Program-made: the position numbers and the translations under genes
Shown here: positions 1-13,300 of the stretch, in pieces
How the letters are laid out: every line of letters starts with the position of its first letter
How positions within the stretch are numbered: the first letter of the stretch is position 1
Assembly: GCF_032854445.1 (NCBI RefSeq)
Contig: NC_088302.1
Coordinates: 9,233,338-9,297,337 of the forward strand
Direction: 5' to 3'
DNA from: Liolophura sinensis
Taxonomy: Eukaryota; Mollusca; Polyplacophora; Chitonida; Chitonidae
DNA length: 64,000 bases
Notes under the pieces: model-generated
Told to the model about the DNA's origin: nothing
Databases searched by the model: none
The model's input: the letters and a program-made list of their open reading frames with translations, nothing else

Positions 1-59
1 ATACAAGACAAGGTCAGTGGAGACCTTTATCTGTTTTGTATATAGTATCTTGACTTCAG

Positions 60-1080
60 CGCTTTTCATTTTCTGTTTTCTCGATTTTATAACATGGCTG
101 GTTGGTTACGGCTGTCTGCTTGTCTTGCCAAGTGTCTTGAAGGAGTGTCTGCAAGATATACTGTGTGAGGAAAGATATGTAAGTTTACATTTTACAACTA
201 TTTTTATGAGTACGTTGGTGAGAATGCCTCTATACTATAGAGCCATGAAAAAAGGTGGAGAAATTTCCGAATGTAGTTTACCCAAGTACTCAGTGTCAGT
301 GTGCTTAACGAAATAGACCATGTGTTTATGGTCGAATATTAGCTTCCTTTCGTGATGTGTTATTCAATGTTTCACTGTTGACGTTACCACAGCAGGCTAC
401 ATGTACATAATTTGAACTGACTGCTGAAGCCTAACGAAAACTGTAGGTTTTAGCAATTGTTATGCCTCAAGAAGAAAGCTGAGAAACTTTTTTGTATTTT
501 TATATATTAGGCCACATCATATACTAGGTATTAAGAAATAAAAATGGCTTGTGTTCAAGGAGCGCAATACACCCATTAGAGCAATAATCTATATTTAAGA
601 TGTCACTCTAAACTTAACATATTTTCTCCATATAAATGGATATATATGCATCTATTGATTCTTCATTGTGAACTACTTTTCTATTATTCTTAGTCATGTA
701 GTCTTTGTCACAATACTTTGTTAGCTGCATTGATTAGATGATGTGTCTGTTATACGTTTCAGGAGCCAGAACATGTGAGATCACCATTGCTGGTATACAG
801 TGGTGACCATCTCGGAAATTATGGTGCAGCAGAGTATACCTTATTTGTGGACAAAGAAGCAATTGCTCATTCCTTGGATCTGATCCAGGGATTTGAGTGC
901 TTGTTGGCAGTTTATTATGTTTTTAATTTGGCATACCTACCAACTGTTTATAGTAGTAACTTTTCTTCAGAAGATTGCCAAGAAAAGTCATTAGCCAGAT
1001 TACTAAACTTTCCAAGCATGCAAAATGACACAAATGGCTTTCAGACATGTCAGTTGCACTTGCTGACCAAGTTTAAATAG
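60..1080 (+). CDS. 3' end of an unidentified gene, two exons
   Basis: Two exons fit together in phase 0: 60-178 (acceptor gacttcag, donor gtaagt) and 763-1080 (acceptor gtttcag, stop TAG at 1078-1080). The 5' part of the gene lies outside the window. The first exon encodes a very hydrophobic stretch ending in LPSVLKECLQDILCEERY. The last exon encodes PLLVYSGDHLG, then YTLFVDKEAI, then YYVFNLAYLP. The YTLFVD...YVFNLAY pattern resembles, from memory, the C-terminal end of a group of uncharacterised proteins predicted in invertebrates and fish, some perhaps derived from transposons. I cannot assign a function. The hydrophobic first exon is less certain than the second. Confidence 0.45.
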
Positions 1081-2242
1081 AATGAAGACATCTTGATGTA
1101 CAAGGCAGATCTTTATTACTATTCACCTGACGTTTTCCAAATTCAGCATCGCTTGTCTGGTTTACTATTCCATGATGTTGAATGTTTGGTATGAATTTCT
1201 GAATAATGTTTTATTCTAGTGAGATACAATAATTGTAAAACCTTCATTGTTTTTGAGTTAGAGTATGGTTGTAATACAGTAGTTGATTTTAAAGCAATTG
1301 AAGCAAGTGGTGGGAAAATTTTGCAAACGTTTTATATTGACTCTCTAGTATTTTTGAGGGCTGACAACACTAATGTGTATCATATGAATCTCCAAGGAAC
1401 ATGCCCAAGTCTTGTTTAATATTTTGAAATCTCTCTCTTACATTGTTCAGATATGATGTATCATGGTCATTTTAATGACATAGTTAATTTTAAAGCCATT
1501 GTTTTTTTAAAGAGGACTGATGACATTTTCGGGATTTTTGTATAGACTTCATTCTTCAGCTGCTTTTTTCAGGACTCACAACATTAATGTAAATACAAGT
1601 CCTGCTTAATCTAAGTATGTTTAATATTTTGAACATTTTATATATTTTTTCTCTGAACGTACACGAGAGATCAAGTATGGTTGCAGTTAAATAGTTGATT
1701 TGGAAGCCCCTTGGATTTTTAAAGTATAGGGATGAAGACTACCACCTTTTCCTTCTTTTCCAAGGACTGACAATAAATACTTAACTATCTTAGAACAATC
1801 ATCGTGTATGATCTTAAATTCCAAAGCATGTGTATCCTGGTGATCTTAAATATTTTTAAACTTTTAGTGGAAATACATGTGGTGGGCAGTTAAAAATAGT
1901 TGGTATTTTTTTTTGTTTTTTGCTTTTCATAAATATAAAATCACTGAAATGAAACCCAACAACGGAAACCATACTGTTTATTAGCAAATTAAACAAAAGG
2001 TTATGAAACTGGTTTTTCAAATAAGGTGATTTATATTTGGTTCAGTGTATTAAATGGTGTGGTTATTTCCGATGACAAAAACAGTACCTGTTTCCATTAT
2101 TCTTGTTGTCTTTGGTGGCAGTAAGTGGATGAAGGTGCTGTTTCATGTAGTGTTGAATGAAATTCACAGAAGACCAAAGATTTTTCAACAATATGTCATG
2201 TGACCAGTGGAAAAGTATGGTATAACGTGCCAGTATAATAAA
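1081..2242 (+). other. probable 3' UTR of the upstream gene
   Basis: No coding exon is apparent after the stop at 1080. Polyadenylation signals AATAAA lie at 1772-1777 and 2237-2242 and could end the transcript. Most of 1230-1800 is a degenerate tandem repeat. The UTR assignment is inference. Confidence 0.3.
1230..1800 (+). repeat. degenerate ~205-bp tandem repeat, three units
   Basis: Three landmarks recur in the same order: tagttgattttaaagc (about 1281), tagttaattttaaagcc (1482) and tagttgatttggaagcc (1693); acaacactaatgtgtat (1365) and acaacattaatgtaaat (1579); tttaatattttgaa (1417 and 1620). The spacing is about 200-211 bp. Agtatggttg precedes the first and third units. The copies are strongly diverged. 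Confidence 0.55.
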
Positions 2243-3261
2243 GTTTGTCAGTTACCCTGGGCACTCCGGTTTCCCCCTCCCATTAAATAATGTCTGCCAT
2301 CGTAAGAGTAAAAAAATTCTTGAGTAAGTGTTAAAGAACAATCCTTTTAAAAAAAGACATAAATATGATTGTTTATTAACCACTGTGGGTTTATGATATG
2401 TGTGTGTCTCACGTGCAGCTTTTGTACGTATACTTGCCATGCAGATTTATCAAAGACTCAAGTGACTCATTTGTTTTTCTGAGTGTATTGTCGAATTCAT
2501 ACGTGAATAAATAAAGATATGCTAATAAGGAAGCTCTATTAGTAGCAACTGGGATACCTATAAGTTTTGTTACATCGCGTTGTCGAATTTCACGTATATG
2601 TTAATATTCAGAAATTGGAGTATAAATCTATAAACCGAGTAACATCATAAGAGTGGTAACCGGAATTTGGTTTCGAACTATCAAAAATGATTTTTGAGCC
2701 CTGAACTGATGGCACTCCTTTGAAACAAGCAACTTACTATTAAAGGCGCTGAAGTACATTTTGATGACGGATTGTGGTGTAGAGAGACGAAAAATCTAGT
2801 GGAAATATATACACAGTGCAGTAAACAATTTAAATAAACCATAAATTCATTGTTCAACGTCTTTGACTTGTTTAGTATCCACATGAACTGTGCAAAGGAG
2901 TCTTTTCACATAACTGAATAAAAAGTTTCCCAATATGTAGAAATTTACGTGCCAACGTAGACAGGAGTGTGGAAGGGCATTTTGTGGATCCAGATATAAT
3001 AGTATAGTATAACTATCACAGGAACAGTATAGAAATAATCAGCAAGTTTCACTGATGTCGGAAAGACACATCTGAAACACCAGATGAGTCAAATCCAGTT
3101 TGTATAGTTCAAATCACTTCATTTTTTAAACATAGACAACACATTTGTTTCATTCAAAATTACGTCAAATATACTATGAAGCAGGAAAAATTATAAAAGC
3201 ATCTCAGATACTGTCTTCTTGCAGCACGATACAAAGCGTTGATATTAAATTTGCCATGTGT

Positions 3262-3498
3262 TTATAATGTCCCCATAGGCCCAAGTTGAGCAGAATTAGA
3301 TGAAGGGGATAGCATGAAGGGGATAGTGCAACGACTGGTTGACGCGTATGAGTATAATGACTCGGGCGGGGGCACCTTACTTGATAAAAGAGCGGTGGAA
3401 ATTCGTCCTGCAACAAGGAGGCACATTACATACACTCTAAGGATTCCTTCGTCGTCATATGACTGAAAAATTAACCCCCAAGCACTCACTCACTCACT
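3262..3498 (-). repeat. interspersed repeat of the 'cagtcatatgacg' type
   Basis: Reverse-complemented, it starts with a gagtgagtgagtgcttggg run, then ttcagtcatatgacgacg, aaggaatcctta and caatgtgcctccttgttgcag-like text. It aligns through to the end with the copy at 60919-61230. This is a tRNA-related SINE-like repeat, here on the minus strand. ORFs over it are not genes. Confidence 0.7.
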
Positions 3499-6400
3499 CT
3501 ACGCTATGATTATTTGTCTATTTTTGCATTTGTACATTTTAAGGGACATTGCATTACATAAGTCAGGCAATATCCGGTGACCAGCCAAATATTGTCGTGT
3601 TATTTGGTAAGTTAACAATTCTTAGTGCTCATTTATATAGATACAATTTCCACAGGCACTGTCACAGTTTCAAGAGAGATTCCATTATTATTTTCTTGTT
3701 ACAAGCAAACTCAGCGGATCTAAACACAACAGGAAGGAGAAAGGAGCATGCTGTATGCGGTGATGCGTTAACATTCGCGTGGTACTGGCATGGCGAGATG
3801 TTTTAGCTATCATTACGTGGACATATTCTGTGTCCTAGGATTGGAGAGCTTGCTTATATTTTAAAAACACAGTTTTGCTACGTACTGCTACATTACCTGA
3901 TATGCATATAGGCTATATGGAGAATACAACAGCTAGGCGAGGCATCCCAGATGTCTTTCGTATGATAAATCCTCGATATTTCGATATGTTCATATACCAT
4001 GTACCATCCTAAACTTAAATAACTGCTATTTGATATGGGCTTCTTCATTCGCTGAAGGTTTTATCTGCCTGCCTCATCTTACCCCTTGGGTTTACAAATG
4101 AATCAACAACCTCACTACGATTAGTTCTCGTAGGTGTGAAATTGAAAAATCAGTGGAAATTAGTTTTTATTTAGCTAATAATTAAAATTAGTTAAAATTT
4201 AGTTTTTATTTCATTCCCATTACTATTATACCTTGTTTACGATTGAGAAACTTGTGCGTCTTCCTTTCCTTTCAAATACAACTTTTTTTGTACTCTGCCA
4301 AAAGTTTCAAGATCCATAACCACAAGAGAAATAAAGCATCGAAGAAAACGTTATCAAAATATGTATCGTCCTGTTACTAACAAAGCAATTTTTCCCTTTC
4401 ATTATACATGATATTGATACATGATATTCAAGCAACCTTTTTGTAAGATTACCTTACAGGCCACACCAGTGCTTGTACAAGCACGTTACCATACTCTACA
4501 TTGAGATACATCACTGCCACCAGGAGCATATTTTGTACAGAGATCCTCAACTGGAGATCACTAGAGTCACAGTGATGAGGCACAAAGTGATGTCATGAAA
4601 CACAAAAGCTTTGACCCAAACTTTGTTTCTAATAATGCTTTATATACATTCATTCTCTTCATCTGAGGTAGGCCCCCTATGCATATGATTCTAGCCTGAG
4701 ACTAATACAACAGTTATATCTATTATATTAGTCCCAGTTGTAACCAACATCTGAAACAATTTTATTGATGAATTTTGATTAAATGGTTTTGGCGCAAGAA
4801 CTCTTCTGTCCGACGACTTAAAAGACACTTATCTAGGGTGCAGGGCCACGACCCTCCCATCGGGGAAAATGCCAGTAAATTTTTCTTGTTTCTTGCCTAC
4901 TTCTAAACTCAAACAGAATACGAGCTCGGCTACGTCAAATGATACAAAGGAATTTATGACAGGCTTTACTGTGCTGTAGCCAATACAGCGTTCACAGAAT
5001 TTATGACAGGCGATCAACTTTATAGAAATCTTTGCCGTTCACAGAATCCATTATACACTTTTCACTATCGCATCTACTCTTCACATCTGTTTATCTTAAC
5101 GATCTCAAATTCCAATGCTGACGCAATTTTCGCGTATGCACACGAGTAAAGAATAGTATAATCGCATGAATATTATATTTTGCTTTTTTTACTTTTCACC
5201 ACTTACTGTTCGTCCATATGCGTGTACAAAAAAGCAACAGTGCATGGGATTTTGATATGTTCGTGATGAGGAGTGGCCGCTATCGGTTTCGTACTATCCT
5301 ATGTATCTACATACAGGTACTGAATATAAGTCACCGTTCTTTATCCATGCACCAAAGCCAACAATCTGCACTGACTGACTAAGAAATGGTACTTGTCAAT
5401 GATAAACTGCAATGAGAACGCCATGCGTCCAATTTACTGACCTCCGTCCAGTTTTGACCGTAGTGTTGTTTGAAAATATGTGTGTCAATAAATGCGTTCA
5501 AGAAAAGTGTATTGATACCCTTGCTGTTCAAGTTCTACTATTTGTCAGACAATTTGAGGCTTTACTTTATCGTCATTTACAGAATTTCGCTTGGAATGTT
5601 AATAACCTCGTGATCCTTTGACCTCAAATATGATTCGCGCTTCCTATCTTCCAATCAGATTATCCCGTTTGAATTAACTTTAGTGTAACCACGTCCTACT
5701 GCTGGTAACAAACCCGCTCATATTGATGGTTTTGAAGGGTTGATTTATTACTTATTGTGATAAAGGGCTATTGAGCACAGATCTATGCAAATATGAGAGT
5801 CAGCGGTCTGCAGCAGTTTTACCTTACTGCCTTATTCACCATAGATCTTAAACAGAAACATAGTCTTTTACATATGACTGCGTAAATGCAAACAGGTACT
5901 TATCTAGGTGAAGAGGAAATTCACAACAAAAACTTTTGCGACACAAAATATGTTTCTGCAAAATTGCCACTTGAAAACTGAAATGATTTATGTTCGTCTG
6001 GATGTTATCCTGACACAGAATATATTTTCATACAGTTACTGGGAGCGTTTGTGTGTCAAATAATGTTATACACATTTGGTCAACAACCATTGAGTACAGG
6101 TGAAAGACCTTGACGCTTTATATTTCTGACGCTGCACTGGCGGATGTTTATCTGGTTATTAGAATCCTGCTGATTTAATAAGAGTCTTGTCTCTCTATAC
6201 ATTTATAAACGTGGATTTTCCGCACAGACGTCACACACATATATCCACTTTTATCTTACTTACAATGCGTTAAGATTCGTGCATAATAATTTGTTTGCAG
6301 TTGCAGTAAGTTGACGTCGGGCTTCATGAAAATGGTGTACCAATTATCGCATCAGTCCAGAAGTTCACAGAGGTCATATATACAACGACTTACACATATA

Positions 6401-7176
6401 TACAACGTTGTCCTTGACAACGCTCTGAGCACGTGCCGGCATGTGATATGAGGCGTGAAGTAGAACTTTCGGTTCACTATTTTATGAAGTCGTATACAGG
6501 TCATTAGATGTTTTGTTCCATGATTTATGCGAGTTAGTGAACTCTGGGTGCACGCGCACCCATCGAGGCATTCGCATAACAGAAATGACACGGAAATGAG
6601 TACCGTGAATTTAGAAAGTTACAAAACCTTCCCACATTAGCCCATAAAGAATAAAGTGTTCATCATAGAATTAAATTAACTATCCCATGTTACCGCCGTG
6701 TAAAATATAGATGGTGGGAGAAACCTTAAAATACTGCCCATATACATTTGAGGTGAACAAAGCATGCCCATGCAGACCTGCTGGAAATGAAGGACTCAAT
6801 TGTGGGAGATCGTAACGAGAAAAACTCCATGTCCAGAAACTAGTGCGAATATTTTATCATTTAAATAAATTTATAAAAATGCTATGCAGGTGTTTCATAA
6901 TTTACAACCATGTTAGAAGTATTGGTTAATATATCAGCAGGTAGGAGCCGATGTCAGAGATTAGGCTTGTATGCTAAATTATACCGTCATCTTTCTAAGC
7001 TATTGATTATACTTTAATCACAAAAGAAATGTTTCATATTCAGTTTCTATTCAGGACATTAAGTAATTTTCAATCTTGAAGCTTAATACGGAAATAAAAG
7101 AAACAGTGCGCAAGAATATTTACTCTTCGTTAATTATTAAGGTCACTGACCGTGCCCTTAATTCAGAAGTTATTCA

Positions 7177-7258
7177 TTTTATTTATTTGATCAGTGTTTT
7201 ACGCCGTACTCAAGAATGGCACTTATACGGCGGCCAGCATTGTGGTGAGAGGGAAGTG
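7177..7258 (-). repeat. SINE fragment (tail end)
   Basis: Reads tttatttatttgatcagtg, then ttttacgccgtactcaag and ggcggccagcattgtgg. This is the reverse of the 3' part of the tRNA-derived SINE seen in full at 13288. Confidence 0.75.
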
Positions 7259-10019
7259 GACAAAGGTTTAATTTAAAATGAGATGCATCAGCTAATAAAC
7301 AAACTTAGGTCATAATACGATTCACGGACGTGTGAGATCATTTCATTGATGTACTTACCATCTGACACATATGAGAACGACAGCTTTGTTGCTATTATCG
7401 ATTTGGAACACCCCTTCATAGTTCACGAGTGGTTTGTGAATGTTGGACATGACGCTTAAATTATATTCATAATTATATTTTCATGAGGCTTGTGTTCTAC
7501 CATTTTAGACAAGAGTTGCAATAGATTTTAGGGATCTCTTTTCATTTCTTTTGACTAAATTTGCACTCTCGCACTCTCTTACCGCTCTAGTTTTAAAGCA
7601 CGTGTCGAGCAAGAACTTAAGAGGCACTTCTCTACTTTCATAGAAAACTTGTACCACTCCTGAAGTATACTGATTGTAACGTGAGCTTGTATGATAGACA
7701 TAAATCTATCTGATATTGCATCGGACTGGTCGTAGATATAACTGTATAACTCAGAAATGATCATGTGCACCAGGTTTGTGATGGCTTAAAGAGCATTGTC
7801 CTATTCAGGCCTGGGGGTAAATAATGTTGGAAATGACCATGGCTAGAAGGAAGATGACGTTTATGGTACAATTCCGCTGTGTTTAACATCAACAGCCATG
7901 ACTTGGCCTTGTACGTAGTTTTTGTGAGTATATCGACGTGACTCAAACTGCATAGACCGTAGTTCACCCGTGACGCTTGTCAGCAATCGCACTGTCGTCG
8001 TTTCTGTGGTTTTTCTCTCTATGTTCTAGGTCTTTTATTATATTAAACAAATATGCATATGACGGGATATGGTAAGCAATTGTCTCCCCCATCATTGTAG
8101 CTTTTCCTATATACCTTATATTCTTGACTTACATGTATATGTACAGTTGTGCTCTCCACATAGTCTGACCACGGCATATGAATTAAAATGGTTAACCTTG
8201 GCAATCGATTAAATATGTGTGGATTTGTTAGTCAGCTGTTTCTTGGCACCTTTTGTATCGAAAGTCAAACAATACTGATTAGACAGATTGGTCGAAATGA
8301 TTTCAACAGAGATAAACTTAAATGAAGATTGCCATTGTTGTCTAGTTGACGGCTTTAGCGAAGATATAAACAGCTTTTAAAACTCCACTATTGAAATGCA
8401 TGGCACGCGGAGAGTTCATGTCAACAGTGGAGTTATTGAAATCACGTATTTAATCCGGTTGAATTAAACCTTAATAAAATAGGCCAACCGAGGTCGTCAA
8501 GGACACATGTACACCGTGAGTTGAGAGAATTTCAATCATAACAAGGTCAGTATTTTATGTGTGGGGTCAGACTTTTTCATTCATAACCCCACCTTGGTGT
8601 GACAAAGCTTTGTCATAGGACAGTTCACTCTGTAATATATTCCTACGTCATAGATATTGATGTATAGGTTCCAGATGCTACCATACACAAGTTAAACGAA
8701 TAACAAACGAACCCTACCAAGGAACTTATCTATAAACAAACCTAAACTATAAAAACCTCATCCAAGTCCGTAATATGTATTATAACTCTTCGAGCTCCGC
8801 TTAACCGGTGCGGCATATTGAGGTACCACATCAGCAAATCAAACAAAAACTCTAGTATCATATCGGGGCCAGTCAGAAGTTAAGGTACGCAACAGTTGTT
8901 TTGTTTCTTTCCGTTGCAGTTTTACCTTTTTTGTTTAGTCTGTCGTTAATTTGTTTTCCTATTTATCTACTTTTTCAAATTTCTGTTTTTGTCCTTTTTT
9001 ATTTTATACAGTATGGAACGCTTGACGCTTTTCTTTCCGGATTGTCTTTATTTCAATTTGAATCATATTTTATGCCGTACATCCAAAACTTTCTTCCATT
9101 GTAATCCATTGCCTGTTGTCAACTGTTAGCTTTACTCTTCATATTATTACTGATATGTTGGACTCTTTTTCAGCTGGTAATGTAGTTTTCATCAACGTAC
9201 GCTTCACTTTGTTTCCAAAGTGGAAACCATGTTCTTGTTCAGAATCTAACGTTCATCTCATGTAGCTATATGGAGTATTACTGGTAATTTTAAACATAAC
9301 TTTTACATTGATTATTCTAACAGTCTATTCTCGTCGAATGGAATAATGTTTCGTATTGCGCATCAACATTTGTATGCTTTATTAACAGTTACTCAGAAAT
9401 TTCAAATCCATATTTTCTATGATTTACCAATTTGAATAAAAGAATGTATCTATGGTGGGTTTAGCTTGCAGCTGAAATAAAATATCTACTATCAAGAAAG
9501 CTGAATTCGAATTGTGCCTAATATTATACATTTTTGTTAAACCTCTTTGGCCTTCAATTAAACAATCATGTCGCCTATGACTTCACAATTTTGGACAGAA
9601 AATATTTCACAAAACTTGTATGAGGTAACATATTCATAAACTATTTATGTCTGACTAATATCTAACCACTTGGTATAGGTCGCTAGAATTGAATTATATT
9701 AATTTATATTACAAATGCACGTCAAAATTGAAATTCGTGCTGTATGCTAAGATGTTCTTGATACCGGATGCAGACGCGGTACAAATGAAAACTGTTCAAT
9801 TTACCGAGGAGTAACAGATGGCATTTGACTTATTGATCAGTTTAATTCAATTCTACAGGTTTGCATAGCTGAAAGTGGTAATAAAAGCAGATAAGACTTT
9901 CTGCGCTGAAATATAACCAACTGCTTAATACAAAAGAAATGGAAGAATGATAGAAATTCATTTACATAGACATTCTTTAATCCCAATACTTTTGCCCCAT
10001 TAGCCATTGAAGAGAACAT

Positions 10020-10134
10020 GCCCCGTGTTCTGCCCGGTTTTCTCCCACCATAATACTGACCACAGTCGTATAAGTGACATATTCTTGACTACTGAGTGAA
10101 ACCTCAATCAAATAAATAGTTAAATAAATTGAAG
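10020..10134 (+). repeat. SINE fragment (3' part)
   Basis: Contains ctgcccggttttctcccacc, ataatactgaccac and gtcgtataagtgacatattc, then a caatcaaataaata tail. It is a 5'-truncated, diverged copy of the SINE at 13288. Confidence 0.75.
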
Positions 10135-10290
10135 AGATCATGATGTGGGGCTGTTTTTAAAAATATAATCTTTTATATGCTGATGATCAACATCAAGAAA
10201 TAAATGGAAAAGACGTCATTTGCGGAAATATTTATTTTGCTTATAGGGACCAATGACACTTTTCACTTTTAACAAATACCTATTTTTCTG

Positions 10291-10302
10291 TTCCTGCAGA
10301 TG
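10291..10302 (+). promoter_or_regulatory. splice acceptor abutting the TEP start codon
   Basis: The text ttcctgcag ends at 10299 and ATG begins at 10300. The ATG opens a good signal peptide ([18 protein letters not shown]), so the acceptor implies an untranslated first exon further upstream, unless transcription starts within this run. A second in-frame ATG lies at codon 4 and a third at codon 9. The first is preferred for the basic n-region. Confidence 0.6.
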
Positions 10303-13300
10303 GCGCTGATGCGCGTTGTCGCCATGCTGACGCTGTGCTTGACATCAGCCTGGTCCAGCAGCGTGTAAGTGTTTTCTCTTACAGTTACTTAAGTTAAAAC
10401 AGGTGAGGTCGCGCGTTCGAATCTAGCTGTTGCCGAACTGGTCGCTTGTTTAAGTCAAGATTCGTGTCAGATATCACGGCGGTCCGTGATTTACCACAGT
10501 TTCCGCCACAAATAAATCTATCCCAAAACTATCATAACTCTTGAGCATAGCTTTAAATACCAATCAAGTACAGGTATATTAAAAAGGCTATATTGACTTT
10601 GAGAGAAAAACTTTAGCTAGTTACATCGCCTTCCTTTGTTTGAAACCTATCTGCACTATTACACACACCATGTTAATTTGTCAACTATTAATACATTTAC
10701 TGTAGGCACAAGTAAACAGCAGTTCATAGTTTTTGCGTCTCTCGATGTTTGTTTTAAAAATTCTTTAAAACATTTAACGAGCTAGATATATCTTATTTGG
10801 TTGTAGAGTTTTGTCCCCCGTAAAACCGGAAAAGGAACCCAAACCACTTCCGCCCGAACCCAAACCGGAAGACCTATACCTAGTGTCTGTTCCCAGAGTA
10901 GTTCGTCCTGGTCAGTTCTTGGACGTTTTTATCAGCGTTTTTACGAGACAACGTGGTTTTTTGAAACCAACGGTTGAACTTAAAGGCACTGGGTCCGACT
11001 ACAACGTAACACACGTCACGAGGTCGAGGTATCTGTACTCAAGTAAGCTGAAAAATGGAAATCAAATATATAAGTATATAAAACATGTTAATACTTTATA
11101 CCTTTCCATCTTCAATTATTCTACATTAATAAGGTCAAGACATCGTTAATACGGACCAAAACAAGACTTAAAACTAGACTCGAAGTTCGATCATAAAATT
11201 ATACTTGGTCAATATCTTATATATGATTTCTCGTTATTTTAATTAATTAGAATTAATAAGCGGAAATAAAAATCTTCCTTTAACCCGAAGAAATTATCGA
11301 ATTAAATATATTTTCGTAAATGGTAGTGTATCACAGGTTGCGTTATGTAAAACAATTACACGAAAACCAGTTTGTTTTAAAAATACATAATCTATACGTA
11401 AGTATATACACTGCATTGTGTATTTTTGTGCACAGGAAATGATAATAAAACGTGTTAAAACTGTTCACTTGCAGCTATTGGAAACGTAATATCACTCAAG
11501 GTACGTTATGCTTAATTCTTAAATAACTGACTGATCTCTGATGTCAATCAAAGCAGATGTAATCTAACCGACTACTCCAGCAAATGAAAAGACTACATCA
11601 GCCAATTAGATAATTTTAACACAGTAGGTGGGTCGGTTGATCGATTGGTCAAGCCTTTACCCTTTTTACAGTCTTATATGCAGTGATTAAGTGCTGATTG
11701 TATGCGAGATATTCCAATATAACTAGAATCTTTGAAGATGATTATACATTTACATGCCTGAATTTCTCAATTTTTTGAGAACACAGCCTACACGACATTT
11801 ACCACCTCGACGTTGTCGATCAACTGAACATTGTATTTTTTTATTAACAAATTGCTTAACATAGTTCAAAGGTAGGACGGTCAAAATTGAATTCTGAAAT
11901 AGATTGTGGCCTTCTCTAAATGTGTCTGATGCTAGATAAGGTTCCCTTTTTTAGATATGTTTGATAGACGACTGTCCCTTAAAATGTAGTCTTTATTGTA
12001 CTACTTTCACAAAAAATTGTGATTTCGTTTGGTTGCTTTCTTCGTAGTTCACACTTCCCTATAGACTTACAACCAACAGACGAAGTTTCTAAGGGGAAAA
12101 GTTGGGAGAAATCTGAGTTACGGATTTTGTGAAAGTGGTCGTATTTGTATAAAACTGTGCAAAATCTTTATCCTGGGAATCTGCCTTACAGGTCCCTCTC
12201 ACTGTGAACGCCCGCACATACCGTGTTGTGGTCACCAACGAATTGTTATTCAGCTTTGAACACGAGACCACCGTAACACTGGATTCCAACACTATCAATG
12301 GCTTCGTTCAGACAGACAAGGGCATGTACAACCCTGGCAGCACAGGTAAGTCCCATTTGTAACCACTCCACATGTTGCGCCCTGATCAGACTGAGGTGTC
12401 CCTGGGCTTGTGGGCAAGAACTGTCCGCAATTGTGCACTTCTAGCATAGAGGATAGGCTGATGATTTGAGATAGGAGATGCACATTTTCTTAGACAGGAA
12501 ACAGCTGCGCTAATAAATCTTTTGAACAGGGAATGCAGCGTGTTTTTCAGACCGAGTTAATGTCACAGATGGAAGTAAAGTTATGCACAATATACATGAT
12601 TATATGGAAAGCGAGATCGGCCACTAGCGCTCTTCTGACAGGTTTTGTGTTTAAATGACGGCGCACGAAAACACTTATTCTCGAGCCTCACTCAGTTCAA
12701 GCCATAAGGGGCTGAACAGCACAAGATTTGTCGCAACGACACGAGAACTTTTTGATACAGTTTACACTCAATTTTCTTCGATGTTTTGCATAAACCTATA
12801 TTAATTGAGCAAATAAAGAAAATGTTTTGCCAAAGTTTAATAATTCAAAAGATATAAATACAAATCCATTGAGCTAGAGTACGAAAGAAATGACGGGTAA
12901 AAGGTGCATTTACCAACAGTCAAAAAAAAGTCCGTACAGGTTTTGAAAAAATAAATAGAAATTATTAGGTTTGTAAAATTCAAACTTTTCTTATTTTCCA
13001 TTCATTTTTATAGTTCGCTACAGGATTCTTTCACTGGATCAGAATCTTCAGACCTTCAAAGGCAAATACGACGTGATTATTTATGTAAGTGCAACGGTTT
13101 ACAGCTCTGTTGTTATACGGGACTCGGCTTACTCTTGATTAAGATTTCCTGATCCTCAGACTACATCATTCACGGAAAAGACTTCTTCGTCCTTAGTTAA
13201 GACTTCGTCCTTGCTTTCTTCCTTCACCCATTGTACAAACCGTGGATTATAAACCTTCACACGTATATGCTGCTAGTTTTTCATCATGGGGGGCCTCCGT

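Larger units (their letters stand above)
2243..10299. other. gene-poor stretch upstream of the TEP gene
   Basis: No exon with family-level similarity was recognised. It holds the SINE pieces listed separately at 3262, 7177 and 10020, and otherwise A+T-rich DNA. The TEP promoter and an untranslated first exon should lie here, because the TEP ATG sits directly after a splice acceptor, but I cannot place them. Confidence 0.5.

Noticed and set aside
2252-2440. 62-residue minus ORF with GRGKPECPG end
   Set aside because: No similarity recognised. Low-complexity A+T-rich context.
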